From positions 1 through 35,114 of the forward strand of contig ONGJ01000073.1 of the NCBI GenBank assembly GCA_900317375.1: a stretch of 35,114 nt of DNA, in the 5' to 3' direction. The notes below the pieces were generated by a model. The model made no database searches, was not told where the DNA came from, and saw only the letters and a program-made list of their open reading frames with translations. The position numbers and the translations under genes are program-made. Below are positions 1 to 7,607 of the stretch, piece after piece. How positions within the stretch are numbered: position 1 is the first letter of the stretch; each line of letters opens with the position of its first letter. The DNA is from an uncultured Eubacteriales bacterium. GTDB taxonomy: Bacteria > Bacillota > Clostridia > Oscillospirales > Oscillospiraceae.

Positions 1-1
1 C

Positions 2-558
2 GGACGGGACCTTCTGCATGCGCAGCGCAGCGAACTGCGAAAGCTGCACGGCCGGGAAATCGGCGTTGTATTTCAGGAGCCGATGAGCGCCATGGACCCA
101 CTGATGAGGGTCGGAGAACAGGTCGCAGAAGTCCTCCGCATTCATACGGATCTGAATGAGTCTGAAAGACGGGGAAAAGCGCTCAAAGCCCTGGCGGATG
201 TAGAGCTGCAGAATCCGGAGAAGGTTTACCGCAGCTACCCGCACGAGCTGTCCGGCGGTATGCTGCAGCGTGTGATGATCGCGGCCGCCATCGTCATCGA
301 GCCGAGCCTGCTTCTGCTGGACGAGCCGACCACTGCGCTCGATGTCACCATCCAGGCACAGATCCTGGAGCTGCTCAGAAAGCTGAATGAAGAGTATGCG
401 ATCTCCATGCTTTTTATTTCCCATAACCTGAAAGTCGTTCGAAAGCTCTGCAGCCGGGTTGCCTCGGTGAGACAGATCAGGTGTTTTTCCACCCGCAGCA
501 TCCGTATACCCGGCACCTGATTGATGCGATCCCGAGCCGCGAAAGGAGATTCTTATGA
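2..558 (+). pseudogene. Oligopeptide/dipeptide ABC transporter ATPase, OppD/DppD-like; 5'-partial and frameshifted
   Basis: ATP-hydrolysing subunit of a peptide importer at the inner face of the membrane. The open frame runs in from before the window, so Walker A is not seen. Visible are the Q-loop (VVFQEPMSAMDP), the ABC signature LSGGMLQRVMIAAAI, Walker B LLLLDEPTTALD and the H-loop FISHNL. After CSRVA (about 465) the frame drifts and stops at 518-520. The +1 frame carries the family's normal ending, GETDQVFFHPQHPYTRHL, and stops at 556-558, giving an ATGA overlap with the next gene. About ten residues (the usual VMYxGxIVE stretch) are missing between the two parts, so this is a deletion of about 30 bp rather than a one-base slip. 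It is either a recent pseudogene or a sequence error. The family call is secure. Confidence 0.88.
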
Positions 559-1298
559 CAGACAGCGGCGAATTGATTCTGGAAGTCCGCCATGTCAGCG
601 GCGGTTACAGGGAAGGCGGCTTCTTCACCGGCGGGCGGCATTATCATGAGGTCCTGCACGATGTGGATTTTGTCGTCGATCATGGTGAGATCCTGGGCCT
701 TGTCGGGGAAAGCGGCACGGGCAAAACTACCCTCACGAGAATGATTCTCGGACTTTTGAAACCGGAGAGCGGTGAGATTATCCATCACACCAAGCGGCCG
801 CAGATCATTTTTCAGGATCCCTACAGCTCTCTGAACCCGGCCTATACGGCGGAATGGTCTGTGGAAGAACCTCTTCGAATCTACGGGAAATATGACGCCG
901 GCGAACGGAAGCGCCGTGTACACGAGATGCTGGAACGCGTCGAGCTTCCCCGCGAGTGCTGGGGGGCAAAACCGGATGAACTGTCCGGCGGTCAGCGCCA
1001 GCGGGTCAGCATCGCCTCGGCACTGATACGGCGCCCCCGGTTCCTGATTGCCGACGAACCGGTCAGCGCGCTCGATGTTACCATCCAGGCACAGATCCTG
1101 AAGCTGCTGAAGCAGCTCAGGGACCAGCTGGATCTGAGCTATCTTTTTATCTCGCACGACCTGAATGTTGTTTACCAGCTCTGCGACCGCGTGCTTGTCA
1201 TGAAGCAGGGAAGAATTGTTGAGCAGGGAACCGTAGACGAAGTTTACGATCATCCCAAAGAGGAATACACCAAAAGGCTGCTTGCCGCCGGGCTGTAA
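555..1298 (+). CDS. Oligopeptide/dipeptide ABC transporter ATPase, OppF/DppF-like
   Basis: Second ATPase of the peptide importer, expected to pair with the OppD-like subunit just upstream. 247 aa. Walker [10 protein letters not shown] (about residues 51-59), Q-loop [12 protein letters not shown], signature [15 protein letters not shown], Walker [13 protein letters not shown] and H-loop FISHDLNVV are all intact. The protein is shorter than E. coli OppF (about 330 aa) because the C-terminal extension is minimal and the segment between Walker A and Q-loop is short. The start is ATG 555 with RBS GAAAGGAGA, overlapping the restored upstream stop by four bases, which implies translational coupling. 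The exact peptide substrate cannot be told; a nickel or dipeptide role is possible. Confidence 0.9.
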   Translation: MTDSGELILEVRHVSGGYREGGFFTGGRHYHEVLHDVDFVVDHGEILGLVGESGTGKTTLTRMILGLLKPESGEIIHHTKRPQIIFQDPYSSLNPAYTAEWSVEEPLRIYGKYDAGERKRRVHEMLERVELPRECWGAKPDELSGGQRQRVSIASALIRRPRFLIADEPVSALDVTIQAQILKLLKQLRDQLDLSYLFISHDLNVVYQLCDRVLVMKQGRIVEQGTVDEVYDHPKEEYTKRLLAAGL

Positions 1299-1313
1299 GG
1301 AGACGGAAGGAAC

Positions 1314-1868
1314 ATGATTCGGTATATTGCGGACATGCATTTTGACGATGCGGATATCATTGCCTATGACAACCGCCCCTTCGACAGCGTGAATGAGATG
1401 AACGAGACGCTTGCTGAGCACTGGAACCGTGTGGTTGGCCCCGATGATCTGACATGGATCCTCGGTGATTTCTGCACCGGCGATTCTGACAGCTGGGCCA
1501 GGCATCTGAGCCGCCTGAACGGCAGGAAAGCCCTGATTATCGGAAACCATGACAATGCAGACACAGCTGCGGCGCTGAGAAACATGTTTGAGGATGTCGC
1601 AGAGTATCGCGAGATCAACGACAGCGGCAGGCAGGTTGTTCTCTGCCATTACCCGATTCTGGGCTTTCACGATCACTACTTTGGATGGACGCATCTGTAC
1701 GGCCATCTGCATGCGTCCTTTGAATGGAATGTGACAGAGCACGCAAAACGTCTGCTGAAAAAACTGTATGTGAGGGACGACGTCTGCCGTATGGCAAATA
1801 TAGGCGCCATGCTGCCCTATATGGACTATACGCCCCGCAGCCTGGAAGAATTGGCAGCGCAGCTTTGA
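1314..1868 (+). CDS. Calcineurin-like metallophosphoesterase
   Basis: Predicted dinuclear-metal phosphoesterase of 184 aa, cytoplasmic. The motifs appear in family order: D-x-H near the N-terminus (IADMHFDD), GDFC (about 57-60), GNHD (about 77-80), a histidine in LCHYPI and the closing GHLHASF. This small form resembles stand-alone phosphoesterases of unknown substrate found in phages and Firmicutes. It lies 15 bases after the OppF-like stop with RBS GGAAGG, so it probably shares that transcript. The substrate is unknown: a nucleotide or a nucleic acid 3'-phosphate are equally open. The neighbouring exonuclease III is suggestive only. Confidence 0.85.
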   Translation: MIRYIADMHFDDADIIAYDNRPFDSVNEMNETLAEHWNRVVGPDDLTWILGDFCTGDSDSWARHLSRLNGRKALIIGNHDNADTAAALRNMFEDVAEYREINDSGRQVVLCHYPILGFHDHYFGWTHLYGHLHASFEWNVTEHAKRLLKKLYVRDDVCRMANIGAMLPYMDYTPRSLEELAAQL

Positions 1869-1887
1869 AAAGGAGTGATGTTTTTTC

Positions 1888-2646
1888 ATGACAAGGTATA
1901 TTTCGTGGAATGTGAACGGCCTGCGTGCTGCTGAGAAGAAGGGATTTTCCGACAGCGTACTGCCTTTGAATGCGGACTGCATCTGCATCCAGGAGACCAA
2001 GCTGCAGGGAGGGCAGATCGATCTGCAGCTTCCCGGTTATGAGAGCTACTGGAGCTATGCAGAAAAGAAGGGCTATTCCGGCACGGCGATTTTCACACGG
2101 CGCGAGCCGGTTTCCGTACGGTACAATCTCGGCATTCCCGAGCACGACACCGAAGGACGCGCAGTTACGCTGGAGTTCGACGATCATTTTCTCGTCTGCG
2201 TTTATACGCCGAATGCACAGGACGGCCTGCGCCGCCTCGACTATCGCATGGCCTGGGAGGATGCCTTTCGCGACTATCTGCTGAAACTGGATACCCAAAA
2301 ATCGGTGATTGCCTGCGGCGACATGAACGTTGCCCATGAGGAGATCGACCTGAAAAACCCCAAGACCAACATCGGCAACCCCGGATTCTCTTATGAAGAG
2401 CGTGGCAAGTTTACGGAGCTTCTGGAGGCCGGCTTTACCGACAGCTTCCGATGGCTGTATCCGGAACGTGAGAACGCCTATTCCTGGTGGAGCTACCGCG
2501 CTGCCGCGCGTGAGCGCAACGTCGGCTGGCGCATCGACTATTTCATCGTCTCCAACCGGCTGCGCGAAAAAATCAAAGAGGCCTTCATCCTTCCGGAGAT
2601 TATGGGCTCAGACCATTGCCCGATTGGCCTGGACCTGACGGAATGA
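1888..2646 (+). CDS. xth: Exodeoxyribonuclease III / AP endonuclease (ExoA-type)
   Basis: Base-excision repair enzyme that cuts DNA 5' of abasic sites and trims 3' ends, using Mg2+. 252 aa, the usual length. EEP-fold motifs are intact: WNVNGLRA, the metal-binding glutamate in QETKLQ, GYSGTAIF, the catalytic GDMNVAH (Asp, Asn), the R/Y-rich YSWWSYR, WRIDYF and the terminal GSDHCPI with the Asp-His pair. ATG 1888 is chosen because it opens the conserved MTRYISWNVNG; RBS AAAGGAG lies 12 bases upstream, rather far. The stop overlaps the next start as ATGA. Confidence 0.96.
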   Translation: MTRYISWNVNGLRAAEKKGFSDSVLPLNADCICIQETKLQGGQIDLQLPGYESYWSYAEKKGYSGTAIFTRREPVSVRYNLGIPEHDTEGRAVTLEFDDHFLVCVYTPNAQDGLRRLDYRMAWEDAFRDYLLKLDTQKSVIACGDMNVAHEEIDLKNPKTNIGNPGFSYEERGKFTELLEAGFTDSFRWLYPERENAYSWWSYRAAARERNVGWRIDYFIVSNRLREKIKEAFILPEIMGSDHCPIGLDLTE

Positions 2647-3611
2647 AGATCGGCACAGTCGAGCTTCCGGGTGTCGTTGCCCTTGCGCCGATGGCCGGCG
2701 TGACGGATTTCGCATTTCGCCGCCTGTGCCGCTCCTGCGGCGCCGCGCTGACAACGACCGAGATGGTCAGTGCCCGTGCCCTTGCATACAACGACGGCCG
2801 AAGCCGTGAGCTCCTCTATATGCCGGATGATGAAGCGCCGGCTGCCGTTCAGATCTTCGGGCACGAGCCGGATATCATGGCGGAAGCCGCCCAGATCGCC
2901 ATTGAGATTTCCCGCGCCGCCATCCTGGACATCAACATGGGGTGCCCGGTCGGCAAAATTGTGAAAAGCGGCGACGGTTCTGCCCTGATGAAAACACCAG
3001 AGCTTGCCGGGAAGATCATTGAGGCTGTATGCAGATGCGTCACGGTGCCTGTAACAGTGAAATTTCGAAAGGGATGGGATAACGGCTCGGCCAATGCAGT
3101 GGAATTTGCCAAAATCTGCGAGCAGGCCGGGGCCTCGGCACTGACAGTACACGGCAGAACGCGGGCGCAGATGTACTCCGGACACGCGGACCGCGAGATC
3201 ATCCGGGAAGTAAAGAAGGCCGTGTCTGTCCCGGTCACAGCAAACGGAGATATCTTCAGCGGGAAAGACGCCGCAAAAATGATGCAGTACACCGGCTGCA
3301 ACATGGTGATGATCGGAAGAGGCTGCTTTGGAGACCCGTGGCTGTTCGCACGTGCAAATGCCGCCCTTCGCGGGGAGGATGAGCCCGCGCTGCCGCCGCT
3401 GCAGGATCGGATGGACGCGGCGGTCCGGCAGATCGAAGACCTGGCCGTGCAGCGCGGAGAACGCGCCGCCTGCCTTGAGGCCAGGCATCAGCTTCCCTGG
3501 TATCTGCACGGGGTTGCGTACTCGGGTGTCTACCGGCAGCAGATGGTCCATGTCGAGACGCTGGATGAAATCCGCCGAATTGCCTCACAGGTCAAGCGAG
3601 ACCTCCGGTAA
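2643..3611 (+). CDS. dusB: tRNA-dihydrouridine synthase, DusB family
   Basis: FMN/NADPH-dependent enzyme that reduces uridines in the tRNA D-loop. 322 aa. TIM-barrel motifs: APMAGVTDFAFR at the N-terminus, the TEM(V) segment, DINMGCPVGKIVKSGDGSAL with the catalytic cysteine, VTVKFRKGWD, LTVHGRTRAQMYSG, ANGDIFS and MIGRGCFGDPW for FMN phosphate binding. The start is ATG 2643, overlapping the exonuclease stop by four bases; an in-frame start at 2616 would lie inside the previous gene and precede the conserved MKIGTVELP. It is last in this run, before the rex promoter. Many Firmicutes keep a single Dus, so its exact target uridine is uncertain. Confidence 0.95.
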   Translation: MKIGTVELPGVVALAPMAGVTDFAFRRLCRSCGAALTTTEMVSARALAYNDGRSRELLYMPDDEAPAAVQIFGHEPDIMAEAAQIAIEISRAAILDINMGCPVGKIVKSGDGSALMKTPELAGKIIEAVCRCVTVPVTVKFRKGWDNGSANAVEFAKICEQAGASALTVHGRTRAQMYSGHADREIIREVKKAVSVPVTANGDIFSGKDAAKMMQYTGCNMVMIGRGCFGDPWLFARANAALRGEDEPALPPLQDRMDAAVRQIEDLAVQRGERAACLEARHQLPWYLHGVAYSGVYRQQMVHVETLDEIRRIASQVKRDLR

Positions 3612-3626
3612 GACGGCATTTTCTTC

Positions 3627-3655
3627 TTGAACAGACAAGATGAATGTGTTATAAT
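3627..3655 (+). promoter_or_regulatory. Sigma-A promoter of rex
   Basis: TTGAAC at 3627-3632 and a perfect TATAAT at 3650-3655 with a 17-bp spacer. The predicted transcript starts near 3662, about 50 bases before the rex start. Confidence 0.85.
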
Positions 3656-3663
3656 TTTAACTG
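3646..3663 (+). promoter_or_regulatory. Candidate Rex operator over the rex -10 box
   Basis: An 18-bp near-palindrome with half-sites TGTTA and TTAAC centred at 3654/3655. It matches about 10 of 14 fixed positions of the clostridial Rex consensus TTGTTAANNNNTTAACAA as I recall it. It covers the -10 box, so binding would block polymerase and give NADH-sensitive autoregulation. Inferred from sequence alone. Confidence 0.6.
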
Positions 3664-3711
3664 TCAGAAGGCTGCATTTTTGAATACTTCGGACAGAGGA
3701 GTACGGAAAAA

Positions 3712-4374
3712 TTGAAACGGATTAAGGTTTCCAACAATGTGATTCGGCGTATGCCGAGGTATCTGAGAAAACTGGATGAACTGCAGGAGGGAGGCACCAG
3801 CAGGGTTTCATCTTTTGAACTCGGACAGCAGCTGGGCCTGACACCTTCACAGATCCGGCAGGATTTCAGCTGCTTCGGGGAATTCGGACAGCAGGGATAC
3901 GGATACAATGTCGCAGCGCTGCGGGAACAGATTGCTGCGATCCTCGGTATGGACAGAGGCTTTCGGGCGATCCTGATCGGCGTCGGCAACATTGGGCATG
4001 CGCTGATGGATAACTTCAGCTTTCGGGCCTGCGGGGTGGAACTGGCAGCGGCGTTCGATGTCAAGGAGAACCTGATCGGCACGGAGTTTAAGGGCGTACC
4101 GATCCTGCCCATGGACAAACTGGAAGAGTACCTGAAGAAAAACGAGGTTGCCATTGCCGTTCTGGCCGTTCCGAAAGAGGCAGCCCTCAAGGTAACGGAA
4201 GTCCTGACGGAAAACGGGGTTGAAGCGATTTGGAATTTCACCAACATGGAACTGACCGAACCGAACAGCCCGATCCTGGTTGAAAACGTTCATTTTTCGG
4301 ACAGCCTTCTCGCGCTGAGTTATTTTGTATCCGAAAGAATGGATGAAAATGCGGCAAAGCCTGCACAGGAGTGA
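3712..4374 (+). CDS. rex: Redox-sensing transcriptional repressor Rex
   Basis: DNA-binding repressor that senses the NADH/NAD+ ratio and controls fermentation and respiration genes. 220 aa. The N-terminal winged helix contains RMPRYLRKL, VSS.ELG..LGLTPSQIRQDFS and the FG.FGQQGYGY signature. The Rossmann domain has GVGNIGHAL (about 86-94), then AAFDV, and a C-terminal domain-swap helix. The start is TTG 3712, because it gives the family's normal N-terminus and has AGAGGAG about ten bases upstream; no ATG fits. It is monocistronic: its own promoter and operator precede it and a strong terminator follows. Lower protein output through TTG is plausible for a repressor. Confidence 0.96.
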   Translation: MKRIKVSNNVIRRMPRYLRKLDELQEGGTSRVSSFELGQQLGLTPSQIRQDFSCFGEFGQQGYGYNVAALREQIAAILGMDRGFRAILIGVGNIGHALMDNFSFRACGVELAAAFDVKENLIGTEFKGVPILPMDKLEEYLKKNEVAIAVLAVPKEAALKVTEVLTENGVEAIWNFTNMELTEPNSPILVENVHFSDSLLALSYFVSERMDENAAKPAQE

Positions 4375-4390
4375 GAAAAGGCGAATACAA

Positions 4391-4417
4391 AGCCCCCGCC
4401 TCCGGCGGGGGCTTTTT
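4391..4417 (+). terminator. Intrinsic terminator after rex
   Basis: Ten-base-pair stem AGCCCCCGCC / GGCGGGGGCT with a TCC loop followed by six T. It ends only about 15 bases before the mnmE start, so mnmE depends on readthrough or an unseen promoter. Confidence 0.93.
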
Positions 4418-4432
4418 TGAAGGAAGTGCATC

Positions 4433-5791
4433 ATGGGAGACACCATTGCAGCCATTGCCAGCGGTCATCAGGTGGCAGCCATTGGAATTGTCAGAATGTC
4501 GGGGGAACAGAGCATCTCTTACGCAGAAAGCCTCTTCGTTCCGTCTTTCGGCGGCAAACTGAGCGAGCAGAAGGACAGGAAACTGGTTTTCGGAGAACTC
4601 CGGGATACGGAAGGACAGCTCCTCGACCTCTGTCTCTGTACGATCAGCCGGGCACCGGGAAGCTATACAGGGGAAGACACGGTGGAATTCCAATGCCATG
4701 GGTCTCCCATGCTGCTGCGGACCCTGCTGGACAACCTGTTCAGACTGGGAGCGCGGCAGGCGGGCCCGGGGGAGTTTACCAAACGGGCTTTCCTGAACGG
4801 CAGAATGGATCTCAGCTCTGCCGAGGCGGTGATCGACCTGATCGACGCGGAAACGGAAGAAGCCGTCCGCAATGCGGCAGGGCAGCTTTCCGGAGCCATC
4901 CACCGGAAAGCGGAGAGCATCTATTCGATGCTGGCGGATGTCAGCGCGCATTTTCATGCAGTGCTGGATTATCCGGATGAAGATATCGAGGACTTTCAGC
5001 TTCGCGACTACTGCGAAAAACTGAGAAACGGACAGAGAGAGCTGCAGATCCTTCTGAAAAGCTTTGACCACGGACAGATTATGAGCAGCGGCATCCCTAC
5101 GGCAATCATCGGGCTTCCCAACGCGGGGAAAAGCTCGCTGCTGAATGCGCTGGTCGGCTATGAACGGGCGATTGTCACTGAGGTTCCCGGGACAACACGG
5201 GACACCGTAGAGGAACGGGTAAGACTGGGAGGCGTGACCCTGCGCCTGATCGACACTGCCGGAATCCGTGAGACCGAGGACCGGCTGGAAAAACTCGGCG
5301 TTGAGCGGAGCATATCGGCGGCGGAAAACGCAGCCCTGATCCTCGCAGTGATTGACGGAAGCAGGGAAGCAGAGGAAGGGACCCGGAGAATCCTGCAGAC
5401 AGCCGAGCGCTCCGAACACGCTATTGCCGTGATTTCCAAGGCCGACCTCCCTCAGCGGATGGAGAAGCTGGAGACAAGGCTTTCGCAGCTGCATCTGAGC
5501 AGTCTGAACGGCGAGGGGATGGAGCAGCTGGAGAAAATGATCGCGGCGATGTTCCCGGCACCGTCCGTCCCGGCGGGCGAGATTCTGACGAATGCACGCC
5601 AGGCCGAGGCTGTCAGGCGGGCGTGCGAGAGCATGGAGGCGGCCCTTTGCGCCATGGAAGAGGGCAATACGCCGGACATCGTGCTGACCGAAACGGAAAC
5701 AGCCATGCAGGCTCTCGGCGAACTGACGGGAAGCAGTGTCCGGGAAGATATCACCGATCGGATCTTTTCGCGCTTCTGCGTCGGAAAGTAG
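4433..5791 (+). CDS. mnmE: tRNA uridine-5-carboxymethylaminomethyl modification GTPase MnmE
   Basis: With MnmG it forms the 5-carboxymethylaminomethyl group on the wobble uridine of tRNAs. 452 aa, normal length. The N-terminal tetrahydrofolate-binding domain ([16 protein letters not shown]) is followed by a helical domain and an inserted G domain: G1 GLPNAGKSS (about 222-230), G2 TTRDT, G3 DTAGIRE and G4 SKADLP. G4 has Ser in place of the usual Asn of NKxD, a tolerated but uncommon change. The C-terminus ends in FCVGK with the conserved cysteine. The RBS GAAGGAAG lies seven bases before ATG 4433. No promoter is evident between the rex terminator and the start. Confidence 0.97.
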   Translation: MGDTIAAIASGHQVAAIGIVRMSGEQSISYAESLFVPSFGGKLSEQKDRKLVFGELRDTEGQLLDLCLCTISRAPGSYTGEDTVEFQCHGSPMLLRTLLDNLFRLGARQAGPGEFTKRAFLNGRMDLSSAEAVIDLIDAETEEAVRNAAGQLSGAIHRKAESIYSMLADVSAHFHAVLDYPDEDIEDFQLRDYCEKLRNGQRELQILLKSFDHGQIMSSGIPTAIIGLPNAGKSSLLNALVGYERAIVTEVPGTTRDTVEERVRLGGVTLRLIDTAGIRETEDRLEKLGVERSISAAENAALILAVIDGSREAEEGTRRILQTAERSEHAIAVISKADLPQRMEKLETRLSQLHLSSLNGEGMEQLEKMIAAMFPAPSVPAGEILTNARQAEAVRRACESMEAALCAMEEGNTPDIVLTETETAMQALGELTGSSVREDITDRIFSRFCVGK

Positions 5792-5843
5792 AGAGAGCCG
5801 CGGACGGCAGCGGCAGAACGAAGAAAGAAGGGGAAGGAAGGCA

Positions 5844-6383
5844 GTGCATCCTATCGCGCATTTCAGAACGATTACTGAGCATCGGCAACTGGTCTGCCGG
5901 TACTGCTTCCGGCTTGGCCTAATCCGTCAGGGACTGACCCACGACCTGAGCAAGTATTCCCCGGAAGAATTCTGGCGCGGAGCAAAGTATTATCAGGGCT
6001 TTCGCAGCCCGAACGATGCTGAGCGGCTGGAGAAGGGGATCTCTCAGGCCTGGCTGCATCACAAGGGGCGCAACCGGCACCACTTTGAATACTGGGTGGA
6101 TTATGCCCTGACACCGGATCACAAGATCAGCTATACGGGGCACAAAATGCCGATGCGCTATGTGGCGGAGATGTTCTGCGACCGCCTGGCAGCCTGCAAA
6201 ATCTACCTGAAAGATCGATATACCGATGCGGCCCCCTATGATTATTTCATGCACTCGCGGGAGGACATCCCCATTCACCCGGAGACCGGTGCAGAGCTTG
6301 AGAAAATGCTGCGGGTTCTGAAGGATGAGGGGGAGAACGCCGCCTTCCGTTATGTGCGGAAACGCCTGAAAGAGGGCCTTTGA
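5844..6383 (+). CDS. DUF5662 family protein
   Basis: Conserved protein of unknown function, 179 aa. It matches my memory of DUF5662: an N-terminal HFRTITEHRQLV, then THDLSKYSPEEF and a histidine cluster HHKGRNRHHFEYW. The spaced H..D and HH patterns suggest an HD-like metal site, but no activity is established. GTG 5844 is chosen because AGGAAGG precedes it and it opens the conserved HPIAHFRTI; earlier in-frame ATGs lie inside mnmE. The gene follows mnmE by 52 bases and is likely co-transcribed. It ends before a region with minus-strand terminators. Confidence 0.8.
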   Translation: MHPIAHFRTITEHRQLVCRYCFRLGLIRQGLTHDLSKYSPEEFWRGAKYYQGFRSPNDAERLEKGISQAWLHHKGRNRHHFEYWVDYALTPDHKISYTGHKMPMRYVAEMFCDRLAACKIYLKDRYTDAAPYDYFMHSREDIPIHPETGAELEKMLRVLKDEGENAAFRYVRKRLKEGL

Positions 6384-6398
6384 ACGCAGATGCCCGGG

Positions 6399-6425
6399 AA
6401 AAAAGAAAAAACCGCCTGACGGCGG
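6399..6425 (-). terminator. Intrinsic terminator on the minus strand
   Basis: Read on the minus strand: stem CCGCC / GGCGG (6425-6421 and 6416-6412) with loop GTCA, then T6, C and more T down to about 6399. It serves leftward transcription and backs up the hairpin at 6443-6497. Confidence 0.75.
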
Positions 6426-6438
6426 ACTAAAAGTGTGT

Positions 6439-6497
6439 AAAAAGAAGTAAGCCCTGACTGCAGCATAAAACGCTCAACACAATCAGGGCTTACTTCT
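6439..6497 (-). terminator. Long-stem terminator of the minus-strand transcript
   Basis: Perfect 15-bp inverted repeat, AGAAGTAAGCCCTGA at both ends (6443-6457 and complement 6483-6497), with an unusually long 25-nt loop. On the minus strand it runs directly into five T. On the + strand it could also stop transcripts from the DUF5662 gene, with ATTTTT a few bases beyond. Confidence 0.75.
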
Positions 6498-6724
6498 CTG
6501 AATTTTTCGTATCTAACATCTTTAGACCTCTCTTTCATCAGAATCATGTGCTGTGCTGAATTCTTTCCGGACTGCCTCACGTACAGCAACATCATCACTG
6601 CGGCTCGCGCATATCCCGTAAGAGGGACAAACCTGTGTGTGTCGGAGCTTCCGAACGAAGACTTTCAGCATCTCACCCGACCTGCTGTGTCGGATGAACG
6701 GAAGATAGGACTTCCTCATTTCCT
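6439..6724 (-). ncRNA. Candidate structured RNA (or small-protein mRNA), not recognised
   Basis: A leftward unit of about 286 nt. A promoter at 6731-6759 places the start near 6724, and a 15-bp hairpin with a U run ends it near 6439. The RNA folds readily by eye: hairpin 1 AUGA-GGAAG / CUUCC-gu-UCAU right at the 5' end (loop UCCUAU), CCGAC / GUCGG (loop ACAGCAG), CUUC / GAAG, UCCC / GGGA, a bulged helix AUGUUGCUGU / ACAGCACAU, then the terminator. A 65-codon ORF (6719-6522) overlaps it. Its ATG is only about five bases from the predicted start and it resembles no family I know, so RNA function is favoured. It does not fit my memory of tmRNA, SRP RNA or 6S. I could not exclude other known Firmicute RNAs such as raiA. 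Confidence 0.45.
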
Positions 6725-6730
6725 GTATTT

Positions 6731-6759
6731 ATGATACACGAAAAACAGAACACTTGCAA
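6731..6759 (-). promoter_or_regulatory. Minus-strand sigma-A promoter
   Basis: Read leftward: TTGCAA (6759-6754), 17-bp spacer, TATCAT (6736-6731). The predicted start is near 6724. Its spacing and box quality match the other promoters in the window. Confidence 0.6.
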
Positions 6760-6834
6760 GAGGAAGAATGTACAAAAATAACAAGCCGGAATTGTTGAGA
6801 ATAGCAAATTTTGTGTAGATTGCAAAAATGAGAC

Positions 6835-6863
6835 TTGACGGTTTTTCAGGAGCATAGTATGAT
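6835..6863 (+). promoter_or_regulatory. Sigma-A promoter of the LUD-domain gene
   Basis: TTGACG at 6835-6840, 17-bp spacer, TATGAT at 6858-6863. The predicted transcript starts near 6870, essentially at the base of the hairpin at 6873. Confidence 0.85.
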
Positions 6864-6872
6864 CATAAATCG

Positions 6873-6897
6873 GCGGGCGCAGCAGCGCCCGCTTTTT
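6873..6897 (+). promoter_or_regulatory. 5'-terminal hairpin plus T-run in the LUD leader
   Basis: Eight-base-pair GC stem GCGGGCGC / GCGCCCGC with loop AGCA followed by TTTTT. It has terminator form but sits within about three bases of the predicted start, where a normal elongation complex cannot yet exist. It is more likely an mRNA-stabilising 5' stem-loop, or a terminator for transcription arriving from upstream. Confidence 0.6.
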
Positions 6898-6926
6898 ACA
6901 GAAAACGGAAGGAGCCGTGAGACAAA

Positions 6927-7556
6927 ATGAATGAAAATATCGTAAAACGCAACGACCTGCTGGCACAGAAGGTGATCAAGGGCCTGCAGTCCCGAAATAT
7001 GAGCGGCAGTTATGCACGCGACCGTCAGGAAGCGCTGAAACTGGCGCTGGACCTGATCCCGGATGGGAGCAGCGTGACCATGGGCGGCGGTTACAGCGTA
7101 GAGGAAATCGGTTTGAAGGACGCTGTGAAGAACGGCAATTATCACTTCATAGACCGTGATGCCATGGAAGATAAACGCGCGGCCATGCTGATGGCGTATG
7201 ATGCGGATGTTTTCCTTGCCAGCTGCAATGCGCTTACGGAGGACGGAATCCTGGTGAATATCGACGGAAATGCCAACCGGGTATCCGCAATTGCCCAGGG
7301 GCCGAAAAAGGTGGTCTTCATCGTCGGCATGAACAAGGTCTGCAGCGACCTTGACGGCGCTATGAAGCGGGCCCGAAATGTAGCGGCGCCCACCAACGCC
7401 CAGCGCTTCGGCCTTTCTACCCCCTGCGCAAAGACGGGAGCCTGCATGGACTGCAAGTCGCCGGACACCATCTGCTGCCAGTTTCTGATCACCAGATTTT
7501 CGCGTCATACGGGGAGAATCCATGTGATTCTTGTGAATGACAATCTGGGATTCTGA
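6927..7556 (+). CDS. LUD-domain protein (LutC/YkgG-type, DUF162)
   Basis: 209 aa, single LUD domain. The domain is typified by the lactate-utilisation proteins LutB/LutC, but stand-alone members like this one have no proven reaction. Visible are the glycine-rich VTMGGGYSVEEIG (about 50-62), DVFLASCNALTEDG, GNANRVSAIAQGPKKVVFIVG and a cysteine-bearing tail, CAKTGACMDCKSPDTIC, before the final ILVNDNLGF. The cysteine cluster hints at metal or FeS binding, which is inference. ATG 6927 follows GGAAGGAG. It is monocistronic with its own promoter. No lutA or lutB neighbour is present. Confidence 0.85.
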   Translation: MNENIVKRNDLLAQKVIKGLQSRNMSGSYARDRQEALKLALDLIPDGSSVTMGGGYSVEEIGLKDAVKNGNYHFIDRDAMEDKRAAMLMAYDADVFLASCNALTEDGILVNIDGNANRVSAIAQGPKKVVFIVGMNKVCSDLDGAMKRARNVAAPTNAQRFGLSTPCAKTGACMDCKSPDTICCQFLITRFSRHTGRIHVILVNDNLGF

Positions 7557-7568
7557 ACGAATTCATCC

Positions 7569-7597
7569 TTGCATTTTCTGAGGACATCGTCTATACT
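7569..7597 (+). promoter_or_regulatory. Promoter of tRNA-Leu
   Basis: TTGCAT at 7569-7574, 17-bp spacer, TATACT at 7592-7597; tRNA-Leu begins 11 bases after it. Confidence 0.75.
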
Positions 7598-7607
7598 GTC
7601 CTCACAT

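Noticed and set aside
477-2000. 507-codon open frame on the minus strand, and similar long antisense frames elsewhere (8959 region, 30052-31704, 33087-33977)
   Set aside because: They lie opposite well-identified genes, have no family resemblance or RBS, and arise from GC-rich codon bias.
6522-6719. 65-codon minus-strand ORF as a protein gene
   Set aside because: Its ATG is only about five bases from the predicted transcript start, it has no good RBS and no recognised family; the segment is better explained as RNA. Not fully excluded.
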